DNA of 64,000 nt, taken from Lunularia cruciata (lineage: Eukaryota; Streptophyta; Marchantiopsida; Lunulariales; Lunulariaceae). Position numbers and translations under genes: made by a program. Every line of letters starts with the position of its first letter. Position 1 is the stretch's first letter. A model generated the notes under the pieces. That model saw nothing but the letters and a program-made list of their open reading frames with translations, had not been told where the DNA came from and did not search any database. The stretch lies in the NCBI GenBank assembly GCA_948567375.1, contig OX419758.1, positions 6,949,001 to 7,013,000 of the forward strand. The letters are read 5' to 3'. Positions 56,501-64,000 of this stretch are shown here, piece after piece.

Positions 56501-59500
56501 CTGGAAGGTTGATTATTTGAGTTCTTTGAGGATGATGTTTGATTTTCTCAAATTACATTCCAGAATCTCGTTATACGTCGCCAATTTTATTCAGGTTCAC
56601 ATAAGAATCTGAATATTCTGAATATTAGATACTCTTGTCACAGAAGAAATGACAAGGTCTGAGTGTATTGATGGTAAAGATTAGTGCTCATATGAAAGTA
56701 ACAGATGCTGCTCATCTTACTTTTCCTTCTGATCCTCAATCTCTTTGTCTGTATCGTCTTCCATTTGATGTCTGATCTCCTCAAAGTCAAGAAGATTCTG
56801 GGCTGCCTCCTCCTTTAACTTAGCATAAGCACTTTGCTGTAATTCTAGCTTGTCTTCATACGCATCTGTGAGGTCCTGTTCAAAATACGCTTTTTAAAGA
56901 CCTAAAGTAGCAATATGGAAAGTACTGTGGACAGAGCCTGCAAGCTGATTCGTCCGCGACTCCAAGATACAAGATGTGGAAGATACAAAAAGTGAAGTTT
57001 TACTTACAACGAGGGCCTTCTGATGTTTGTCCTCCATAATTGCACGGTCCTCTACAAATTCCAACCTCCGGAGTTCCTTATCATTCTCCAGAGCAGTGTA
57101 CCTGCACAATCCCCATAGGTCTTATGAGCTGCACTTATTCGACAGAAAATTTTCAACTGTGACTCAGACTACGGAATCAGGAATGAAGCTTAATTCGCTT
57201 TGTTGAAGTTGACCTAGGCAACTGGATTAGTGATTGATGATAACACCATCCACCTTGCAACCTCAACAAGCATTTTCTTCTGATACTGTTCTTCCATTTC
57301 GGCCAATCGAGCCACCTGCAATTCTTCGAGTTGCTTTTGCTTCTGTTCAAGCTCCAGTTCCTGCACGATTCCACGTCTTTTCAGTGGTAAACCAAATTCC
57401 ATCCTAGTGGGAAACCGAAATTCCCTCCATCTGGGACCAATTTGTGATTGTTGTATTGCTGTCAGTTTGAGATTTACGGTGCTTGCAGCTGGTGAACTAT
57501 CTTTGTGAATCTCCTCTCCAGACTGGACAAAAGAAATGCTAGAATAAGTACACATAAAGAACACATTAGCAATGACATGAACGACGATGATGAATGCAGA
57601 AGTGGAACCTTGTCATTCTTCTGCTGAATGATTGTCTCATACTTTATTTTCATCTCCCCAAACTCTTTGTCAGAAACATCAGTGAGCTCCTTGATACGTA
57701 GCGCAATGCCCTCGTCCTTGATGCGGATCTGATACTCGCAATGCCCCTGAACTTCCGTGACCTAGAAAAGAGGACCACCACTGTCAAAGATTACACTTCC
57801 GGGTGAGTTCTGCATTCCCCTCTTACTACACTCAATAGCTGAACAACATACTGAATAAAACTTCATTTAAAATATATGTCCTTGCACTCCCGATGCATGC
57901 AGCAATACAGCATTGTACTTTGGAAGATCCCGGAGTGCCATTTGTTGATAAAGAACAATCTGAAGAGCAGGCCTTGGTGCTCATACTTAGGAACTCATCT
58001 AGCTGTTGGATCGGGGCGATTATCCCAGTTGATATATTCCAACAGAGTCTTAGGACGACGAGAGGACTTCAACAACCTCAAATTCAGGTTATAAACCAGG
58101 CGTAGGCACTTCAGCTCACTGCAGATGCCTCAGCCTCGTTCAGGTAAATTAGGATGTACCTGCGTCTCCAATTCTTGAACTCGTGATTTGATTTCTTCCA
58201 AATCTGCCTTCAAAATAAGCACCTCACTGGACCAGTGAGAAGCATCCTTTTCATGCCTGGCTACGTGGCTGGCTAGCGCTTTCTCTTTATCTCGAATGTC
58301 AAAAAGAACCACAGCTCCATCCTCGCCTCCACATAGAAGCAAGGACGAATCAGCACTGATACATAATCGCGTGATCGGCGCACCGGTTGCTTGGACCTCG
58401 TAAAACTCTCCTGCTCCCAGTCCCGAACTTCAAAAGGACTTCTGAAGAAATCACGTATACACCGAGTGACCACTTCACTGCTGAGAGAGCATCAACTAAA
58501 ACTTGTGGCAGAAATTACCGAATGCACATCCAACAACATAAATGAATGAGTGTATCCAGAACATCTTCCTGCTGTAAACCAGGGGAGAATCTAAACGCTG
58601 AGAAAACTTAAGGTAACATGTGTGACAAGTTTCTGAACGCTGAACATGCCTGTAAGGGGATATCGGTAAGCTCGAACAGCACCAAACTCTGTTCCGGCGA
58701 AAAGCAGACGACTCCCAAATGGAAGAGCAATTTGAGTAAGAAGAACGGAGTTAAAAAATTCCTGTGAACCAGGAATCCCACATGAGCTCTAGGTTAACTT
58801 TATCTAATGAGAATATTCAGTTGGTTACGCTAGTAAAGCCAGAAGCGAGCTCTTCGTTGAGAAGTTTCTACCTTGACAACAGAACTCTCGTCAAGTTCCT
58901 TTAGCTTATGATCGGATCCAACACCAAAGAATGATGTAGAATCCTTCAGGCCAACAACAGAAGTATAGACACAGCCTTTGATGACATTTTCTCGGGAGCG
59001 TTTCAACTCCCGTAGCTGCCATTCATAAACAGCTCCATCAACGCCCGCCGTCAACATTGATGTGTCATCGGGTGACCACCAAATACTCCGTACCTGTAGC
59101 ACATAGAGAACATAAAAGGAGTAGATACTTCAGCTCACCACATCTTGAGCTAAAGGAGACTCCCGGAGGTTAAAGTCAGGTCACTTCCATAGCCGCTATA
59201 GCTACTGGCGGTTCTATTCCAGTAAAATAAGGCTGAGGGCACTAAAAAGACGAGATCGCAGAAACTCATCCAAACAAAAATTCAAAAACGTACCTTACCA
59301 TTGTGGGCTCGTAAATTTCCCAAATTCTCGTAGTTGTAGGTCGTGAATATATAAATAACATTGCTTTGTACCGCGGCAAAGTACTGTCCACCATTGCTAA
59401 AGGCACAGTCCTGGCAAGATTTGATATTGAACTCTTTTGCTATGCGTATATCATCGATCGTGATATTCATCAGTCGAAGTTTGTCAGTAAATCCAACGAG

Positions 59501-62042
59501 GATATGCAGGCCTGAACAAACCGGCAGAGCATGATATCACATGACCTATACAAGGTGATATGATAGGATATTACGCTGAGAGAACGCTTACACATCTGCA
59601 AAGCCCACATCGCTATTCAGCTGGTATAGATTGGGTAGACGGATGAGGAAAGTCTGAACCAGGGATATGTCTACTTTCTTCCTCACTCCCCTTTGAAAGT
59701 TTAGGTAGTTTAGTTTAAGTTTAAGTTCAGTATAGAATCGCATGTAGGCTCCTTACTTAGTAAAGTATGGCCAAACACAATGAACTCCGACGGATTCCAT
59801 GATCAATCAGATTATTAAAGAAACTGGCATGTGACTCCATACTGGTAGCAAACTAGCTCGGGATTTGCACAGTTTGACAGAGTTTAACAATCTACCTTCA
59901 CTGGAGCACAAACCATTACAACCTCCGCCTTACCTTCTGTGTCAAATTAGAACCAGTTAATGAATTCTGCTCAAGAGCTCCTCTTGAACTCATCAGTTCC
60001 TTTTAGAACGACTTGTCACTTTTCAGAATCAGAAAGGAGTCTTACTGCCAGAAGAGAAAATGGTTCGATAGCAAGAGGTCACAATTCACCACCTTCCAAC
60101 AGAGAGGCACGACCTTGTAGAGATGAACTGTGAGAGGAGGCACACACCACTAGGGTGTAATGAGATCGACAAGGCCTCTTGCGGGAAATACTTGGCAAGC
60201 TCACAACATTTGTCCACGTAGTTCCATAAACGAATGCTCTTGTCAGTGCTGGATGTGACAACCAGAGGTTTCCTCGTGCAGACATCCAGACCTGTTATTC
60301 CCTCGAAATGGAAGCCCTGCATTCTCCATGGATCCACATCAGTCAGTAGTCGCACGTGACCCAGCTCGCCTCCACATAGAATCTCGGTGATCTTCAACCT
60401 GAAGTATTCCTACACCCTTCATCCAGACTAGGCCAGGAAGGAAACATGAATACATCAAAGTTGATGACAGAGTTCACTTACATGTCCAGTTGCCTCTTTG
60501 GGTACTTCATCCGGTTTATAAAACTCTGAATTCTGAAAGGGTACTAAGACGATTTGTCTGTTTTCCAGTACGCAGACCAACAAATCCTCTGAGGGAGAGA
60601 GTGCAATACTAACTATCCGTGTTCCATTCACGTCCATTTTAAAGCAACGCGTTCTTTTAAAGCTGTCATCATCGACTTTCTCAAAGACTCCTATGATTGG
60701 TCCTGTTTCGGCACTGATAAACCCCTTCGAAAATTGGAGCATAACCTCCACAAAACCGGCTCCTGGTAGACCACCTGGAGGAGATATTGTTGACACAATC
60801 TGCATTTGTGGTGAGACGACCTTATTAAGGCCCAGGTCTCTATGCAATCCTGAATCGGGACAAAAATGCTAGATAGTGAAAACTCCAAATCCTCAGATTG
60901 TGACAGCGGCGGATGCAGACCGAGTATATACTATTCTCTTCTCTAAGCAGACGTTATTGCAGCGGATAGCTATTACTCAATAGGGTAAGCTCAGGTGTGA
61001 GCTCGTACCTCTCCAGCTTCAGTATAGAGCAATTCACCATTTTCTAATGCATACAGACACACACTTTCATCCTTCTTTTCACCTTTCTCTTTGTCTTTGT
61101 CAGCAGGAGCTGACGGATCAAAAAGCCATAAATGGTTGAGAAACTTCAGCCCTTCTCTCTTCCCTATGCCTGTAGAAACAGGCCTCAGTGCCGAATCAGT
61201 TGACCGGTATGATTTCGCGAACCCATCTCCAATCACAGTGATGAGATTCTGATCTATTGGGCAGCACTGGACCTGCAGTGATCAGGTAGGGATTGAGAGA
61301 CCAGTGAATACGGAGAACGAGAAAACCGACAAGTATTACAACAAGTGTGCCTCAAACGAGGCCGAGCAAGCAAATTTTCAGAATTTAATTAACGTCCTGG
61401 CAAATTCGTTTGGGGAGCACAGGGCAAGTCTCAGGAGATGTGCAAAGAGCTAATGCTCACATCCAAGAACAGGGAGTTTACCTGGTAAATTTCAGGTCCA
61501 GTGGAAGTTCTAATAGACGCAATTAATTTGGATTTCTCCAAACTCCAGAGCACTAGATTCCAGTCTGGAGCACCTCCTTGGGCTGCCAGACATTTGCTAT
61601 CATGACTGAAGGCAAGGGAAATATAAGACCGTGACCCGATGTCTCCGCCCATCAAAACTTTCTTCTTTTTCGAGGTAACAGAATCGAAAATGGTAATTAC
61701 AGGGCCCTTGATTTCCAGCGTCGCAAGCTTGGCTACTTCCATTGCTTTCGAAAGCTCACTGATGTCTTTCTTAGGCTCCAAAACGGGGGGCCGTTCCGGC
61801 AAACAACTCTCAGCCACCGCCACATGTTTCCTGTTGTGGCTCAGCGCTATTGCTGTAAGGGCCTCCGTATCTGCAGTCCCGCAAGCTACTTTCTGATTCT
61901 TGTCGTCTGTTTTCCACCATATCACACAATGCCCGGCCGTATAGACGATGGTGGTGTCATCCACAAAGTGCACTCCATCCCGGAGCTTTCCATGGACTCC
62001 AAACACATGATTGGGAAGCAGAGACTGAGCGATTGTCGCCAT
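53553..62042 (-). CDS. CFAP57: CFAP57/WDR65, cilia- and flagella-associated WD-repeat coiled-coil protein
   Basis: An axonemal protein of inner-arm dynein assembly in motile flagella; in plants this means sperm. Model of 20 exons, all phases agreeing, 1385 codons (animal homologues are about 1250): 61482-62042, 61009-61272, 60482-60868, 60148-60409, 59294-59511, 58872-59093, 58650-58761, 58160-58410, 57609-57761, 57478-57522, 57254-57360, 57008-57101, 56721-56875, 55839-56024, 55505-55589, 55151-55278, 55035-55085, 54734-54899, 54268-54399, 53553-54131. The start is ATG at 62042 ([18 protein letters not shown]); an in-frame GTG upstream was not used. The N-terminal ~680 residues are WD-repeat propellers ([53 protein letters not shown]). 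The rest is coiled coil ([35 protein letters not shown]), ending with [18 protein letters not shown] and [11 protein letters not shown] as in homologues, then a Ser/Pro-rich tail. Exon 7 to 8 uses a GC-AG intron. Exon 10 and the short exon 17 are the least certain. No disabling change found. Confidence 0.93.
56025..56720 (-). other. Longest CFAP57 intron (13th)
   Basis: 696 bases, against 70-500 for the others. It holds a chance plus-strand ORF at 56199-56435 and, on the minus strand, CGGGTTCAATTCCCGG (about 56424-56439), which looks like a tRNA T-arm (a B-box-like GGTTCAATTCC). The rest of a cloverleaf could not be made. Confidence 0.4.
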
Positions 62043-62490
62043 CACTGCCACCCACCTAGCCCAGCTAAGAAAGAGTGAATGGCTGGAGTCTTAGAACATA
62101 CTTCCGGCGGCAAGTCATCTCTTCACCAGCTCCGTTGCTCTTCCATGTCTCCCCTTCTTCTTCCTGAACCCTCTATGGAGATCCTGCAAATTGGGCGATG
62201 ATAAACCGAAAGTCATGTATTGCTGGAGGGGTGCAAGTATCATGGGTAGTTGCAGACTTGCTTGCGGTTGGGAGTTCGTCACCTCACTTCTAAGTACTAC
62301 TTATACCTTGTTTTAATACCAAGACCTTAGCAAGGAGTTTCAGTGTGAATAGGGTTAAGATTCAGGGGTTACAGCAGTGTGTCTCGCCAATTTCCTTGTG
62401 TGGAAACTCCTGTAGTTCGATTTTGTTTCTCGTCTGTGAACTTCTTCGGACAACGACTCCAGATTCGGAACATATCAGATTCGAAAGCCC
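62043..62490. promoter_or_regulatory. Upstream region of CFAP57
   Basis: Would contain the 5' UTR and promoter. No clear TATA box or other motif could be assigned by eye. Confidence 0.3.
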
Positions 62491-62884
62491 TTACTTCACC
62501 CTCCCTCGCTCTGCTACACTCCCCAGATAAATACACACTTCCCTCTTTCCAAGATTCATGTGCTGTGGCCTTCTCCTTACACCTAATAACATCAATGTCG
62601 GTTTTGGCTCCACCATTCCTTTAACATGCTGGATACTTCCCAGTTGAACTTGAAAACAATTTACATCTTTAGCTAGTCCAATTCCATGGAACCCGAAAAC
62701 GTACCCCTGTCCTATTCTTGGCAAATTATCCCCTTTAAATTCGATTGACATTAAGTCCATGATGTTCCGATAATGATGCATAGGCCTCACCAATTGCTCA
62801 AAGCTAAGTTTATTGGGAATGACGTACAGCTCACCCTCACTACTTGATGAGGGTCCATATCCAGATGTATCTTGATCGTAGTCC
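62491..62884 (-). other. Orphan ORF, unrecognised
   Basis: An open minus-strand frame of ~130 codons runs from about 62884 to 62491. It includes GPSSSSEGELYVIPNKLSFE, HHYRNIMDLMSIEFKGDNLP, QGYVFGFHGIGLAKDVNCFQ and VEPKPTLMLLGVRRRP. The composition looks protein-like (mixed hydrophobic and charged, no repeats), but no family comes to mind. It could be an exon or fragment of a neighbouring gene or TE. It lies between CFAP57 and a LINE tail. Confidence 0.3.
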
Positions 62885-63040
62885 CAGTGGAGTTAACTAC
62901 ATCTCCCAATTGATAGGAGACCATCTCATCAGTCAAATTGAGCTCCAATTTGAGTGGCGTATGAGATGAGGGAACCCGACATTGTAAGTGCCGCTGAAGT
63001 TTGCATCTGAATAGTACTTATGAGACCAGAAAGAAACTTG

Positions 63041-63160
63041 AAAAAGGGCGACCTCGTAGAAAACACGAAGGATGGGATGACCCCATCAAGCCGTACAAGG
63101 GAGACACGAAAAGGCAAAATGGGGCTAAGCCCCAATAAGGTCTATATGAGAAATCTGCCC
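63041..63160 (-). mobile_element. LINE tail, reverse orientation, slightly longer
   Basis: AAAAAGGGCGACCTCGTAG, GATGACCCCATCAAGCCG, GGGGCTAAGCCCCAATAAGG, then TCTATATGAGAAATCTGCCC. This extends ~25 bases upstream of the hairpin exactly as in LINE A and LINE C, confirming that the tails derive from the LINE and not from an independent short element. No clear target duplication. Confidence 0.85.
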
Positions 63161-63640
63161 AACCAAAAAGGGAATAATATCGTTTCCTCTATAATAACCA
63201 ACGAAGTCTTAATCCAATAGCCTAGTCCTCCAGTTGTGAATCCAACCGTGATCAGTGCAATTCGTTGTATACACACACCCACCCACCTGGAGAGCTCCCT
63301 CCGAACAATAGAGGCGTTTCCATTTCAGTACTTTTGTGGAATACTAAAGGGTTGTCCTATCCGGGCGCTCCGATTGCATATTCCTTGCCAAGTACACATG
63401 CTCTTGGACTAGACTTACCGCAGTACACAGCTAGTCCTCGATATGGCGAATCCAAGCTACTGGAACCTCGGCTCCAACCCACGACCCCCAATGGAGCCCA
63501 CAACAAAGCTTAAAAGTATTAAGTTGATCTGTGTTAGTTTTCAGCTAGTATTGTACTCAAAAGTGTGTTCGAGGTGGCAAAGTGTGCGCAAAGCGCTAAC
63601 TTGGGTAATAAGTAAGTAGGTCTCGAAAAAGGAAAGCTCA
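63161..63640. other. Intergenic, nothing recognised
   Basis: No ORF with protein features, no shared repeat. Confidence 0.5.
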
Positions 63641-63920
63641 GAGGTGAAGGTATTGGTGCTCGAACGAGCCGAGCGAGAAACAAACAATAACAATAACCGC
63701 GCGGTTGAAATGTGGAGAGGAAGAAGTAGGGGAGGGGAGGGGAGGGGAGGGAAGAAGAGAAGCGAGGAGAGGGAGGTAGGGAGAGAGGCTTTGGAGAACC
63801 CGAAGCGAAGAAGGCACCCTAAAATAGTGGCAGCAGAGGGAGCGAGAGGAGAGGGTTCTAAGGGCAGGAAGACCCAAAATAGAGACACGGAGGAAGAAAG
63901 AGAGACAGAGACAGAAGTGG
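63640..63920. repeat. Purine-rich tract with G-quadruplex potential
   Basis: 63729-63751 is (GGGGA)4GGG on the plus strand, embedded in ~280 bases of mostly G/A (GAGAGGGAGG, GAGCGAGAGG, GAGACAGAGACAGA). ORFs read through it are low-complexity artefacts. It could be the 5' region of a gene beyond the right edge. Confidence 0.75.
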
Positions 63921-64000
63921 GGAGAGTGTCGAGAGTTCGTCTTCAGCTGTAACTGAACTGACTGGTCCCATACGAGTTGTAACAACCCCAACATGAGGAG

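Noticed and set aside
57361..57477. Reading through between CFAP57 exons 10 and 11
   Set aside because: The frame stays open, but the peptide is unlike a coiled coil, and good donor (GTAAAT) and acceptor (GTGCAG) sites bracket it in phase; treated as an intron, with some doubt.
63541..63994. Overlapping ORFs of ~100-118 codons in the purine-rich tract
   Set aside because: Low-complexity composition in every frame; no domain.

Overview
The window looks like nuclear DNA of a land plant that still makes swimming sperm: a bryophyte (a liverwort or moss seems the best guess), with fern or lycophyte as alternatives. This rests on an apparently intact, intron-rich gene for CFAP57/WDR65, an axonemal protein lost with flagella in flowering plants and conifers. 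It also rests on plant-type Ty3 retrotransposons, one with an initiator-tRNA-Met primer site, a Mutator-like transposase relic and a plant LRR receptor-kinase relic. Species identity is inference.

Layout. 1-2130 and 18140-20480 are two old copies of one segmental duplication, the first ~380 bases of which are inverted in the first copy. Between them, 2135-13835 is a near-complete non-LTR retrotransposon (N-terminal C2H2 finger, RT, C-terminal CCHC/endonuclease-like part). It has been cut open by a solo LTR (itself hit by another LTR), a second solo LTR, a complete chromodomain Ty3 element with matching LTRs and target duplication, and a third solo LTR. A second, 5'-truncated copy of the same LINE lies at 15799-17751. 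At least eight short 3'-end fragments of the family, carrying a GGGGCTTAGCCCC hairpin, are scattered over the window. 23587-25690 is a decayed MULE transposase.

26171-35781 is another LINE copy (18-bp target duplication) split by an ~8.4 kb Ty3 element. That element is the most interesting object here. In one reading frame it carries gag with CCHC knuckles, an aspartic protease, a DNMT3-like cytosine-5 DNA methyltransferase domain, RT and RNase H. Integrase and a C-terminal PHD finger follow in shifted frames. It is dead: about thirty in-frame stops interrupt it, mostly TAG and TGA, as expected from C-to-T decay of methylated DNA.

35800-46000 is AT-rich, TE-littered DNA with two more solo LTRs and few readable relics. 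46140-50071 (minus) is an LRR receptor-kinase pseudogene with many frameshifts and stops. 53553-62042 (minus) is CFAP57, for which a 20-exon model with consistent phases can be drawn (1385 codons). The last 2 kb hold an orphan ORF, a LINE tail and a G-rich purine tract. Only CFAP57 looks like a functional host gene.
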